A DNA stretch of 64,000 nt from Termitomyces sp. T153 (Eukaryota; Basidiomycota; Agaricomycetes; Agaricales; Lyophyllaceae): NCBI GenBank assembly GCA_018296165.2, contig JACKQL020000062.1:248001-312000 (forward strand), in the 5' to 3' direction. The notes beneath the pieces are model-generated. The model had not been told where the DNA came from. It saw only the letters and a list, made by a program, of their open reading frames with translations, and did no database searches. Position numbers and translations under genes: made by a program. Below are positions 21,219 through 33,173 of this stretch, in pieces (within the stretch, counting starts at the first letter, position 1; each line of letters begins with the position of its first letter).

Positions 21219-23338
21219 CTCTCCCAGTCAGACTTGGGGGGCAAAGATCTCTGTCCTGTTGCCTTTTACATCTGATTGATGATCCCAGCGGAACTCAACT
21301 ACAACATCTACAACAAAGAACTCCTCGCGATCATTGAAGCCTTCCATCAGTGGCAGGCCTACCTCGAGGGGTCCCCACACCACATCCAAGTATACTCCAA
21401 CCACAACAACTTGCAATACTTCACAACCACAAAACAGCTCAGCTGCTGCCAAGCCCAATGGTCTGAAACCCTCTTGGAGTATGACTTCACCATCCACTAC
21501 CACTCCAGGCGACTCAGCGCAAAGCCCAACACCCTCACTCAAAGATCCGACGTGTACCCAAAGAGGTCATTCGAAGCCAAACGGAATGTATTCAACCATT
21601 GAGTGGTAATCCCCCCCAAACATCTACATGCCATACTGATTTTAAATGAAGAAGGAATCCTCCAACAAATCAGAAATTCACCCCCGGACTCCTTCTTCAC
21701 CCAGCATGACCCCCACAACATCCCTGACAAGTTGAGTGCCGGGAACCCCTTTTTGCTGTCTCTGGACCACTGCCTCCTGCTCCAGAGTGGACAAATTTAT
21801 GCTCCGGACCACAAGTCCATCTGCCTCGACATACTCTGGCAGCACCACAATCATAAGCTCTGGGAGCACCCAGGAATTTGTAAGACCCTTCAACTCATCT
21901 CCCAGACTTACTTTTGGCCAGGAATGAAGAAGGATGTCACGCAATACATAAGGGCCTGCGAACCTTGCCTCCAGGCTAAGGTACCCCGTCACCACCTCCA
22001 CGGATTATTGAAACCCCTTTCCGTCAGCCGCCGCCCCTGGTCCTCCCTATTGATGGATCATATCATCAAACTCCCCGATTCCAAAGGTTTTAACACAATC
22101 CTCATTGTCATTTGCTGCCTCACCAAGCAAGCCCTCTTCATCCCTTGCCACACCACTGACAATGCTCTGGAGTTTGCCAAACTGTTTCTCAAACATGTAT
22201 TCTCCAAGCATGGACTTCCAGATGACATTGTCTCCAACCGTGGACCCCTGTTTGTATCCCACTTTTGGCAATTGCTATGCAGAGCACTCAAGATCAAAAC
22301 CAACCTCTCCACCGCCTATCACCCGGAGACCAATGGACAAACAAAACAAGTGAACCAGACGCTGGAGCAGTATCTCCGCCTATATGTTAACTATTTACAG
22401 AATGACTGGCGCGCAGAACTCCCCCTCACCAAATTCACCTACAACAACACACCCCACTCTGCCACCGGAGTCTCCCCCTTCTATGCCAACAAAGGCTACA
22501 ACCCCCAACTCACCCTGTCCCTGAAAGACATCCCCTCCCATGCTGCCCACAAAGTCGCCGAGGACCTCCGATCCCTTCACCAATTTCTCTGGGACAAGAT
22601 CAACACCGCCAATCAAGCCTACTCCAAACATGCCAATGCCAAATGTGACCCCACCCCTGACTGGCCTCCCGGCACCTTGATTTAGCTTGATCAACGCAAC
22701 CTCAAGACCCGGAGGCCCTCCATCAAATTAGACCACAAGTGCCTCAGTCCTTTCAAAGTCCTCCAGAAGGTCTCCACATACACCTATAAACTCGACCTAC
22801 CTCCGGGCTTGAAAGGCCTCCACCCCATGTTCCATGTTTGACTCCTCAAAAAACATGCCCCGGACCCCTTCCCCGGCCAGTGCCTCAGCCAACCACCCCC
22901 CATCAAGGTCGAGGATGAGTACCACTACGAGGTTGACCAGATCCTTGACTCCCACTTGGTCTGCGGACAACCCCAGTACTTAGTCTGCTGAAAGGGCTAC
23001 GGACCTGAGGACGACACATGGGAGCCCCAAAAAAACCTCGATGGAGCCCCCAACAAACTCTGGGACTTCCATTGACAACACTCCACCAAGCCCTGGGACC
23101 TCTGGGACTAGCAAGTGCAGATGGCATCAGTGGGCGTAACCCCCGCCTCTAGATTTATCAGGGATTCAACTCCTACAAGTACCCCCCCTATGTGTTTTCA
23201 CTTACTTGCCCCTCACTCATTCTGAAAACTTCTCATGCTCAGCAGAAGTGCAGGGAGTCCAATGTTAACAAGGCTACAAGTATAAAATATAGGAATAGGG
23301 GAGCGTGGGGCAATGAGACACCGGAACCCAGAAGGCCC

Positions 23339-26154
23339 CTACTCCCCCTCCTCCTCCAAACCCACTGCTATCCTTTCTACCAGATCCACCTCCAGCTGCG
23401 CTACTACTGTTGCCAGAACTTTGGGATGCCCCAGGAGCTGCTCTGCCACATCCATTGCCACCTTCTACCATGCTCTGGGGTCCGCCATTGCCCTCTGCCG
23501 ATGTCCCACTAGCAGACGCCCCATCTGCATGACCCCCTGCCCCAACTCTGGCAGGAGATCCCCAGGCATCCTCGCCAACCTGTCATGGATGGACCCCAGC
23601 GCTGCTGATGCTCTGTCGAGGAGGATGCGATGCTCCTTGGCCCAGTCTGCAGAATCGAATGTCAGCTCATAGTAAACAGGAGATGAAGGGAGCACTTACA
23701 GAGCACTCCCTGCCACCCAAGGCTGCCTTGTTGGCAAGCCACTCTTCCCTCCACCGCGCCCTCTCTGCCGTCGCTTGGGTCACCTCCACACTGGACCCCC
23801 ACTAAGTCCCCCGCGTTCCCGACCCCTCCAATCATTGCCCCGCCACCTCTGCCCGCACCTCCAATAGCCTCATGTGCACTCGCAGCTCTTGAAGCTGCAA
23901 CAGTCACTCTGTGGCAGTCCCCACGGCAATATCTTTATCCCTACACGCCAATTCCCATTCCTTCCGAGCCTTATCCAGTTCCCTCCAAAGCCCAAACCTC
24001 TCCTCCCCCACCCTACAGATTTCCTCCCCACATGTGGCCAACAACCTCTCCAACTCCTCCGCCTGACGCTGCAGGAAAGCCTCAGTGACCAACCATGACT
24101 CTCCCGCAGACTGCTCAACCCAGGCCCCAGAAGTCAGGGAATACACCATAGGATCCAGAGGGCCTGCCATTGCCGGCTCCCCCCATGCCCGCTTGCTAGG
24201 CCCTGCCTCTGGCAAGGAGGACGCCCTCTGTTTACCCTTGTCATGTGTCGCAGGGGCCCCCTCCCTCCGCCCACCCTGTGGAGGCCCAATCTTCATTGGG
24301 GGCCGCCCCGCGCCAACTCCCCCCTCTACCCCAGAACCCCTTCCTGAGACCCTACCCCTCTGACCCTCCTCCAACTGCACTGCAACCCACTCATGGTCCC
24401 ACCCCTGCTCTGCCGCAATGCAAGCGGCATGCCAATTCAGAGTGACAGAGCACTTCTCATGCCATGAGTGACACGGGAGACACACTGATGTGTCCTGCTG
24501 CACTCCTGGCATGGGCTCCTCAAACTCGCACTGTTCACCCCGCCAGGTACAGGACATGCACAAGAAACATGGGTTAGCTCAATAGGGAAGGGACATGCCA
24601 ATGATGCACTGGGGCCACCACCTGACACCACTCCAACGTCAGGGGACCTCTTGCTTGCCCCGTGGCCTCTGCAAAGTACTCCAGCATCACGTCTGCCTGC
24701 ACAACTCTTGACTTCATAGGGACAGGGTGGATCACCCTGGGGATCATACCAGACCTGGAACAAGAAGCAAGGACCATTTTCCCTGCTGACTGCACTGGAG
24801 CCTCCCCTGATGTAAGCCTCAAGGGACCCGCCACCACTGCTGACAACTCTGATGGAAATTATTCAAGCACTTCAGCCACAACAAGCAAGAGACGGTACTT
24901 ACGACTACAGTACATTGCCTGCACCTGCCTATGGTCTCACCAACCCTCAGAGTCATCTGAGAAAGAAGTCGAGGTATGTGCCAATGGGGAGGGGGTGTCA
25001 GGTTCCGCTGACCTCGGGGGCTCAGCTGCACTGGGCGAGTCCTTACTAGGCGGGCGTGATCCCCTTGCACTGGTAACCAAACACTCGAAGACATTCCGGG
25101 CCCTGGTGGCTTGTGCGGGTAGTTGGGGAGATGTGATCCAGACAGATCCGGGAAGGTCCGGAGAAGTCGGATTGTGAGGAAATGAGACGGTCTTGGTGGG
25201 GTTCAGGCAGAAGGCCGTACAGGAGATTCGTGGAAGCAAGGGGGTAGGTGGCTGTGTGATCAATGGGAACGGAGTCGGGGTTTGATGGGAGATCATTTGG
25301 AGCTGATGGAGTCTGGGACCGAGCAAAGAGTGAGGTTCAGACCTGGTAAAGGAGTGTCGGGGTTCGTAATCATAATCGCGGAGTTCGTGAGGTCGTTAAG
25401 GTTGATGAAGACTTGGGCACAATGGTTGGACGGAGTCACCGAGACAGCGTCGGACGAGACGATATGGAACAAGAGTAGATTCGAGTGGAGATACGAGACA
25501 ATAACGAGAATATTAGTGAAATGGAGACAGGGCAGGACCGGGAGACTGAGATAAGACCGGGAGACTGAGATAAGAGAACAAAACACGAAACACGAAAAGG
25601 AAACAATCAGACCATAGGTAACATTAAGCAATATCAAGACTAGAGTACAAAGAGCTACTCGATGACTTATATACTGACTACCGGAGGACTTCGAGGTACG
25701 TCGGCTGTGGTGGTGGGGCTTGGCGGAGCTCGACGGAGGGGGTGGGTGTCGGTTGTGATCGAGGATCATGCCGCGCTGATACGTTGATGGGATCATTGGA
25801 GAATGCGGGTTGCCCCAAGGTTGTCGTGATACTCCAGAATAGGTCGGAGGAACCAGGGTGTTTAGTTGATGATGGGTGGCGAAGATCAGGAACAGTGGGG
25901 GTGGTTCTTGGGGTTCGGGAGGCCCAGGGTAAGTGTCAGTGGCTGCAGGGCAGGCACCAAAGTTGACCAGGGGGCCGTCGGAGTTAGCCGGGGAGGCATC
26001 AGAGTTAGCCGAAATAGGCGTGGGGCATGGGCAGAAGTTGGGCGGAGCGTTGGGGGTTTTTTTGGGGGTTCGGGGATTGATGGGCGATGTGCGGGGTTTC
26101 GGGGAACGGGTCGTGACAGGGGGATGCTGCTGGAGAATACACAGAAGACAACAT
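23339..26154 (-). pseudogene. Antisense accessory gene of D (Zn2Cys6-like plus coiled coil), decayed
   Basis: Minus-strand start ATG 26154 (MLSSVYSPAASPS). Exon 1 is interrupted by the solo LTR 24996-26118 and ends at 24903 before GTAAGTACC. Exon 2 is 24848-24610 (239 nt, as in A1 and G). Exon 3 begins near 24560 with CMSCTWRGEQC and CLPCHSWHEKC, keeping C-x2-C-x6-C-x15-C-x2-C-x6-C. The coiled coil (LLATCGEEICRVGEERFGLW ...) follows, and the last exon runs from about 23650 to TAG 23341-23339 with EHRILLDRAS and LLVGHRQR. An in-frame TGA in exon 1, a lost AG acceptor before exon 3 and further stops show it is dead, yet the cysteine spacing is unchanged. Confidence 0.75.
24996..26118 (-). repeat. 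Solo B-type LTR in D antisense gene (TSD GGGGG)
   Basis: 1123 bp between GGGGG at 24991-24995 and 26119-26123, in the first exon of D's antisense gene. It contains two copies of the AAGACCGGGAGACTGAGAT repeat (about 25545-25575). A long minus-strand open frame passing through it (26330-25293) is an accident of LTR composition. Confidence 0.88.
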
Positions 26155-26363
26155 TGGAAAAGTTTGGGAACCCCAGAGTATGTCTGATCCTTTTCAATGA
26201 CTAGGAAAGAACCCTCTGAGTGGCAGCCATGCTTTGACTTTGTTCTCCACGCTGCCACCACTACTGTGGTCTGATCAATATTGCTTGACTTTGATTCCCA
26301 TGCCCCACTGATCCCTGAACTGCACCCCACATCTCGAGGGTCTCAACGCTGAAGGGGGGGTGA

Positions 26364-28481
26364 TGTCATGACCCGCTCCCTAGACCCTGACACCACCCCC
26401 AACCCCCCCAATGCTCTGCCAAACTCCCCAACCCTCACCCACCCTCCACACCCACTTTGGGCAACTCCGACACTTCCTTGGCAGTGTCAGGGTCCGCTGA
26501 CCTCGGGGGCGCAGCTGCACTGGGCGAGTCCTTACTAGGCGGGCGTGATTCCCCTGCATTGGTGACCGGACACTCAAAGACAATCTGGGTCCTGGTGGTT
26601 TGCACGGGTAATTGGGGAGATGTGATCCAGACGGATCCGGGAAGGTCCGGAGAAGTCGGATTGTGGGGAAATGAGACGGTCTTGGCGGGGTTCAGGCAGA
26701 AGGCCGTACGGGAGATTTGCGGAAGCAAGGGGGTAGGTGGCTGTGTGATCAATGGGGGCGGAGCCGGGGTTTGATGGGAGATCATTTGGAGTTGATGGAG
26801 TCCGGGACCGAGCGAAGAGTGAGGTTCGGACCTGGTAAGGGGTGTCGGGGTTCGTAATTATAATCGCGGAGTTCGTGAGGTCGTTAGGGTTGATGAAGAA
26901 TTGGGCACAAGGGTCAGACGACGTCACCGAGACGGCGTTGGACAAGACATTATGGAACAAGAGTAGATTCGAGTGGAGGTACGAAACGATAACGAGAACG
27001 ATAACGAAAAGGGGACGAGACAAGACCGGGAGACTGAGATAAGATCGGGAGACTGAGATAAGATCGGGAGACTGAGATAAGACCGAGAAACTGAGAGTAA
27101 GGAGAAAAAGACACGAGAACGAACACGAAACACAAAAAGGAAACAATCAGACCATAGGTAACGTTAAGCAATATCAAGACCGGGGTACGAAGAGCTACTC
27201 GATGACTTATATACTGACTACCGGAGGACTTCGGGGTACGTCGGCTGTGGCGGCGGGGCTTGGCGGGGCTTGACGGAGCGGGCGGGTGTCGGTTGTGATC
27301 GAAGATCGTGCCGCGCTGATACGTTGATGGGATCGCGGGTTGTTCCGAGGTTGTCGTGATATTCCGGAATAGGTCGGAGGAAGCAGGGTGTTGAGTTAAT
27401 GATGGGTGGGCGAAGATCAGGAATAGCGGGGGTGGTTCTCGGGGTTTGGGAAGCCCAGGGTAAGTGTCAGTGGCTGCGGGGCAGGCACCGAAGTTGGCCA
27501 GGGGGCCGTCGGAGTTAGCCGGGGAGGTGTCGGAGTTAGCCGAGGTAGGCGTGGGCATGGGCGGAAGTTCGGCGGAGCGTTGGGGGTCCTTTTGGGGGTT
27601 CGGGGGTTTGATGGACGATGTGCGGGGTTTTGGGGAACGGGTCGTGACAGGCAGACCCCGACAGCTCCTTGATCAACTCCAACACCTTCTTTGCAGCAGT
27701 TGATGCATCCCCTGAATTCCCCTGGACTCCTGAGGCTTTCCCTGACCCCAGAACAATCTGCTGTCCAACTGATCCCATCAGAATGTCACTGCGGCCCGCT
27801 CCAAGATTGCACCCAACAACCATTGACTCCACGCAGTTCTGTCAAGCCCGCCGCCATATCCTCTGCCCTCTGGAGCCACCCAGTAGTAGGTATATAAGTC
27901 ATAGAGTAACCCCTAGTACTTTAGTCTTGATATTGCATTTACCAGTTTCCTATGTCTTGTCTTTCGTCTCATCACTGTCTCTATTTTTAGTTTCAAATCT
28001 ATCTCTGTTCTTTGTCTTGTCTTGCCTTGTCTCTGCCTCATCTTGACTGTGTATATTTCCTTTGTCTTCCTAAGTTCCTTTCATCTCCAACAACAGTATG
28101 AACTCCGTGCACATGCTACGACCTGAACATTCCTACAACAACCCTGGACCTTGCCCCTGCTTGGCCCAGGAACCCCTCATGTCTTGGTGATCTCCCTTCA
28201 AACTCCGGCTCCGCCCCCATCAACTGCAAAGCCTCCGCTTACCCCGCATTCTATTTGTGTGCCCACAAACTTGTTCCAGCACCCATCCAGGTTTGACGAC
28301 TAGTATACTTGGTCTTAGGCGCCCCCAAGCCACTCCAAACTTGCTCAGACTGCCCCCTAGCTCCCCCTCGCAAGTCCCTCCGTGCCAATACTGGATGCTT
28401 GGTTATAAGTGCAGGACATCGCATCTGCCTAGTAAGGACTCGCCAGTGTAGCTGAGCCCCCGTTGTCAGTGGAACCTGACA
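26364..28481 (+). repeat. Element D 3' LTR (A-like, split by a solo LTR)
   Basis: Begins TGTCATGACCCGCTCCC after the purine tract GAAGGGGGGGTGA (26351-26363). It runs to 26484, is interrupted by a solo B LTR, and resumes at 27655 after the duplicated GGCAG. GTATATAAG lies near 27890 and AGTCTTGATATTG about 32 bp downstream. It ends GGAACCTGACA at 28481. Related to A-type LTRs but clearly diverged and CpG-poor. Confidence 0.82.
26485..27649 (-). repeat. Solo B-type LTR in D 3' LTR (TSD GGCAG)
   Basis: 1165 bp, flanked by GGCAG at 26480-26484 and 27650-27654. It has four to five GACCGGGAGACTGAGATAA-type repeats (about 27020-27095), more than the other copies. The U3 half is nearly the same as that of the 17864-18990 solo LTR (shared bases in the region around 27180-27640), so these two are close relatives. 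Confidence 0.9.
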
Positions 28482-28903
28482 GACTCTAGCTCCATTATAA
28501 ACTCTGTACATATCTCTGTTCACACATTTACAACCCCATACATTCATAATTAACCCTGGACCTTACTCTTTGCTTGGCTCTAGAACTCATCAACACTAAT
28601 TGATGCCCCATCAATCTCTGGCCCCACTCCCATCACTCATGTGGCCTCTGCTTGCCCCACACACTCAGTACTTGCCTCTGGACTTGTGCCTAAAGTACCC
28701 CCAAGCCTAACTCCCCTCATATCTTATCTGAGATTTCCCCAGACCACCCTGGACTTGCTTGGACTACTTTCCTTAGCTTATCCTCACAAGTATCTGAAGT
28801 CCAGACCTCTCCAGAATGCCAGGTTATAAGTGCAGGATGTTGCATCCACATAGTAAGGACTTGCCCAGTCAAGCTGAGCTCCCATGGTCAGTGGAACCTC
28901 ACA
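28482..28903 (+). repeat. Decayed LTR 3' portion
   Basis: Retains the U5-end landmarks of the A/B LTRs: a TTATAAGTGCAGGATGTTGCA block near 28824, TAGTAAGGACTTGCCCAG, and GTCAGTGGAACCTCACA at the end. The upstream half is missing and CpGs are gone. Element D appears to have inserted into it. Confidence 0.6.
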
Positions 28904-29704
28904 GACAGAGGCAATGAGCATCCTAAAACTTGAAGGGAGGAGCTCAGCCTTTTTGATGAAGATATAAGAGGTGGTGGTTGTGGTAGGGCAATCTTTCTTC
29001 CTTAGCCTGAAGCATGCACATGCAGCTGAGCTCAGTTGAGGTAGCATCAATGCAGATGATAGACATCAGATAAGAACCACCTGCTGAGTGGCCTCAGTGG
29101 TTTTGTGAAGGTGGGTGGTGGCTTGTAGGGAGGAATGTATGTCAATGAAGTTGGTGAAATTATTGTTGTAGATGTCATGATGTGGCAGTTAGTGTATGAA
29201 ACCTCATGTAGAGCAGTTAGAATGGAATTGAGCCTATCAACAGTGATGACATTCCAGTCCCTTGTAGCAGCCGGAACAGCCAAGTAACACATTCACTAGA
29301 GCCCGATCCCGCAAGCACGGGTGATGGTTGTTGTTGTTGTTGTTGTTTGTGGTGGAGGTAGATATCAAAATAGTAAAATAATATAGTAATGAGTAATATA
29401 GTAGTAAGTAATATAGTGTTCATTCTCGGATCATTACCCCTTTTGAATTATGAACTTGGAATTTGCATACTCATTCCTTCAAAAGCATCACTTGGGTCGG
29501 AGGCTGTTATAAAATGTTTACAGACATATGACTATCTAATTCTTCCACTGTTGAAGTAGCGGGCTCTGCGACCGGACAGGCACCTTACGGATTTATTTTA
29601 AACAAATCGGCTCATCATCTATTATTAGGTCAGCTGCGAGAGAACTTCTTCAATCGGTGTCACGTGCATGATTCTCTTAGTTTCCTCAAGCCTATCTCTT
29701 GAGA
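28904..29704. other. Intergenic region before the host gene island
   Basis: About 800 bp without a gene I can support. It holds a (TTG)7 run near 29325-29348, a short AT-rich stretch with repeated TAATATAGTA (about 29375-29415), and from about 29500 the likely 5' flank of the FHIP-like gene. A minus-strand frame at 29292-29047 has no recognisable domain. No tRNA was seen. Confidence 0.5.
29325..29348. repeat. (TTG)n microsatellite
   Basis: Seven consecutive TTG/GTT units; the other strand reads CAA. Confidence 0.9.
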
Positions 29705-32700
29705 ATGGACTATTTTTCCAAGTTTCTTCGTTCCGGTAACCCTTCGCCATCACAGGCACCTGTTGATCATGCTCAGGAATTTCAGAAATCTTGGGATATA
29801 ATCAAGGTCGGCTTTCGGCATACATCGTCATACTACAACTGAACTATCATGGTAGAACACATTGGATTACCCAGACGAGCGCCAATTATCACGAGGAATA
29901 AAGTCTACTAGTGTACCAGCTCACTTACAGTCTCTGGTTGATGCATTGGTTTGGGAGTCGACGAGAACAGAAGCAGGGTATCTTATTCGAAGTAATCAGT
30001 CACCCACGCGAAGTTTCTGACAGCTGGGTAGGGGCACTGGCGCATGTCTTGAGTATCTCTTGAAGAATGGTAGGCCTCATCAATTTGCTAAGAAGAGTCG
30101 ACCTTCTTTGACACCTAGTCACAGATGTACTGGGGTCTCTTGTTCGACTCAGTGAGACTGATCGTCCGTCTGGAATTCAAGCCGAGGTGCTTCGTGCAGT
30201 GCAGAACATGGTAGTCCAAATGGACGAACAATTTCTTGTTCATTCTGCTGTCCACAGAGCCGTCCTTAGACTGCTCCGCAACTGTGTCGGAGACGATATC
30301 CAAGAGCAACTGGACGGACGTAAGGTCATGGGAGCGGCAAAAAGTTCCGTGCAAAGTCGACCGTCAGAATATGAGCAAGATCGTAAGTTACTACTTTCCG
30401 TGTCGAGCTGCATGAGCTTAGTGCATTTGATAGTGGTCAATTTACTTTGTATCCTGTGCAGCCGCATTCGAACATACCGCGAACTACTAATGATATTCTT
30501 TCATGATAAACATTGGTATCATTCTGAACCGCTGTTTTCTGTTGAAGAACTGGACGAAGACGAAGATGAGGACACTACGGACACTTCGTTCATTCGTGGA
30601 CCATCTCCTACTTCCTCAGAAACAACCATCAAAACTGCCCCCCCATCTTCATCCAAGAAGGTCGAATACGAATTCTTGCTTTTTAACTACCTCCTCCGAT
30701 TCGTTCACCGTGAAGGACAGATTGGTGACTTTGCTCGGGCAGGTTTGCTATTCCTCATAGACGTGGCGATGTCATTCGGAGAACCCCATTCAGAAGCGAG
30801 TAATTCGTCATCAGAAAACATACATCCAGATCCAGTTGAAGATGCTGCACTTGCTTTGGCAGAATACATTCTTGACGGAGATTTCTCTGAAGTGCTTGGT
30901 GCCGGGTTAGGAGCAGTATACTCGCTTCTTCCAACCAAGTTGGCTTTTTATACGCCTTCTGTCTTTGCCGAGCCTCCAGGAAATGTTATGACCATTGGAG
31001 GTATTGCGCTCGAATCTATTGAAGAAAAAGAGAGACAGGAAGCAAGGAAGGAGAAGTCGTATGCGTTGGGTGTTGAGGATGCCTCTAATCCAGAGTTCAA
31101 AGCACGCATTGACCACTTCCTAAAATTGCTTGAATTTCTGCAGGACGTCTTACGTAGGAACGATGTCTCAGGCTCCCTGGACGCATCTTCTCTTGTTGGG
31201 GCTGCTATTGGCCAGTCGATTCTTGATGCGGTACGGCTGATCTTCCTCGAGAATGTGCTGTATCCCACTATCCTGGAATGTTCCGACGCCGATGGAAGTG
31301 CTGTTGCAGTCATGTCGTACATTGAAGTCATGATCAGGACGCTATATCCCGGACGACTGGCCGACACCATTGTCGATTTTCTACTCAGTGAAGACAATGA
31401 CGAAGTTCGCTTGAAACAGCGATCGTTTGCAAAAATGACGTCAAACAGTGAAGATACAATGTCCGACTTGTCGAATAGACAGAACGCGTTGCGACGGAGA
31501 AAGAGTAGCGCGATGGTCCTCCTTGAAATGGAAGCTCCTACGTCGAGGAAACAATCTGAATATTTCACATCTATGGGTCGCTTTACTCTGCGAGATCTCA
31601 TTCTGACAAATCTCAAATCAATATCCCAGTCCACTGCGACATCCGCTCTGCAGCTCCTACAATCTATGCTTCTTCAACATCCGCGGATAACCATAGAGCG
31701 AGTCTTGATGGTCACACCTGACCCTATGGCCACTAGCTTCCCTTATCCGTCAATGGCCACACTAGAGACATCATACCTGTCAGGGGATCACGAAGAGAGT
31801 ACTTTTATCTGTTCAGGAGCTGAAAGTGAACCAAAGTCAGGTTCTTATACCGGCGCTTCTCAGTTCTTTCAGCCTGAAATAACCTTCTCAACCCACGAAC
31901 GTGAAATGGAACTGTATCTTACGCTTGTTTCTCGTGTTGATCAATCGCATCGCAGTGATACCTTCAGCACCGGATATGAACACTATCTGGCTGATGCTCT
32001 TGTTTCTATTCAAAGTCAGTCTGCCTATCGTGATGACCTTAGCGAACCAGACACTCGACGGAAGTATAAGCATAGACTCAATGTCAATGATCCTGTACTA
32101 ACAATTGTCCTCGAGTCTCTGAGGAGGTTTTTCTCTAACACCCCCGAATATAATATTGCTCTCAGTGGTGTGCTGGCCGCGCTAGCTATCCACCCTGATC
32201 GATCCTTAGCAGGCTGGTTAACGTTTGGAACAAACGACGCACATCCACAGACAGTACCGGTAGTCGAGGGCACAACCTTGACCGGCAATAATGGTGACGA
32301 CCGCTCAATTGACTTCTTGATAGAAACAAAATTGGCCAGCGATTCTAATTTCCTTCCTGCGTCCAGTATGAACGAAAAGTCTCGGCCGGTCATATACACG
32401 ATCTTCCATGGTCTTGTCACTCAGCTAGAGCACTATCGAACCACTGTACAGAGCTTCGATAAATTTCTCCTAGAACGAAGGCAGGGATTACTTTTCTCTG
32501 AAAACATGACGGATGCCCTTACTGTTTCGTCGGATATCTTGGAGGAACCAATAATCGATTTGTCAACGGAAAATCCGCCACTTCCACTCCCCAAGTCTAA
32601 GATAAGACTATCTACCGCCAGTTCCCTCGTCTCGTTCTTGACTCCAAAGAAGAACAAGATTGAACCGCTCCCTGTCACACTTGAGTCTTCTAGAAAAATC

Positions 32701-33048
32701 ACGAGAGGCATTGCGAGTCCATTTGGTCGTCATTATCAGGACACCGGATCTATCATGGTAGAGCCTCTCATTGTACCTATCCCACTTCCAAACCCTTGGG
32801 TGTCAGCACAATCGACGAGATGGGCGGGAATTGAAGATGATGTATTTACATGTTCGAGATGGAATGATGATATACCACAAACGTCAAATTTAGGAGACGA
32901 ACCTCACGCGGGATCCATGAAACCTGGCAACGTCACACTTTCTCGACTATTGGATAATGTTGTCATACTGGAAGAAAGTATCAAAGAACTTGTAGCAATC
33001 ATACATGCACGGAGGAGTTTAGGGATAGATTCTATTTGTTACCTCTGA
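29705..33048 (+). CDS. FHIP/RAI16-like protein (FTS-Hook-interacting protein family)
   Basis: Likely core subunit of the FTS-Hook-FHIP complex, which links dynein to early endosomes. Inferred exons are 29705-29806, 29856-29977, 30032-30069, 30125-30382 and 30422-33048 (introns 49, 54, 55 and 39 bp, all GT/AG, all frame-preserving), giving 1048 aa, a plausible length for the fungal family. Family landmarks: an N-terminal SVPAHLQSLVDALVWE, TGACLEYLLKN over the exon 3 boundary, LCSRIRTYRELLMIFFHDKHW, and the very typical NYLLRFVHREGQIGDFARAG. An acidic loop DEDEDEDTTD and a Ser/Thr-rich loop occur in the middle. The 39-bp fourth intron is a multiple of three without a stop, so retention would add 13 residues. 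The gene is intact and CpG-normal, unlike the flanking transposons. Confidence 0.85.
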
Positions 33049-33173
33049 CTATAATTCTCCAGCCAATTAACTACTCTATTATACAGAGTCCATTTGCTCC
33101 AACTATCTGCCGGAAAGTGCTTGATGATCATCGGTCAGAATTAGAGAACTGGTGTTCGAACTTCGCACTGTCC

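Larger units (their letters stand above)
17504..23111 (+). pseudogene. Element D pol (linker, RT, RNase H, integrase, chromodomain), decayed and split
   Basis: The pieces 17504-17863, 18996-20007 and 21224-23111 read as one chain once the two solo LTRs are removed. Landmarks: SEVVFPEYHEFANMF, the RT block [24 protein letters not shown] in place of YLDD, RNase H DASNYAIAEILS, integrase TYFWPGMKKDVTQY with SNRGPLF (catalytic Asp to Asn), and chromodomain [15 protein letters not shown] ... [12 protein letters not shown]. At least eight nonsense codons arise from CGA, CAG or TGG by transition. The last stop, TAG 23109-23111, seems to be the native pol terminus, 228 bp before the convergent antisense gene's end. 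Confidence 0.87.
1..28481 (+). mobile_element. Element D: old Ty3/Gypsy chromovirus, heavily nested, 5' end outside window
   Basis: Host element for most of the left third of the window. Its surviving parts are collinear on + strand: second protease module (1-467), pol linker to chromodomain (17504-23111 in three pieces), the antisense accessory gene on the minus strand (26154-23339), and a split 3' LTR (26364-26484 plus 27650-28481). The parts rejoin exactly when the inserted elements and one copy of each 5-bp target duplication are removed. Compared with A3 it is poor in CpG, and most stops arise from CGA/CAG/TGG changing to TGA/TAG, so it is the oldest readable element here. The 5' LTR and gag lie to the left of the window. 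Confidence 0.85.

Noticed and set aside
25293..26330. Long minus-strand open frame (345 codons) over the solo LTR at 24996-26118
   Set aside because: It crosses the LTR boundary and the target duplication and is not maintained in the other LTR copies. Pro/Ser-rich translation of a C-rich LTR, not a gene.
29280..29330. Possible tRNA-like segment (GAGCCCGATCCCGCAAGCACGG)
   Set aside because: No cloverleaf, no A/B box pair; rejected as a tRNA gene.
30948..31634. Minus-strand 228-codon frame within the FHIP-like gene
   Set aside because: Opposite a well-supported, conserved coding exon; shadow frame.
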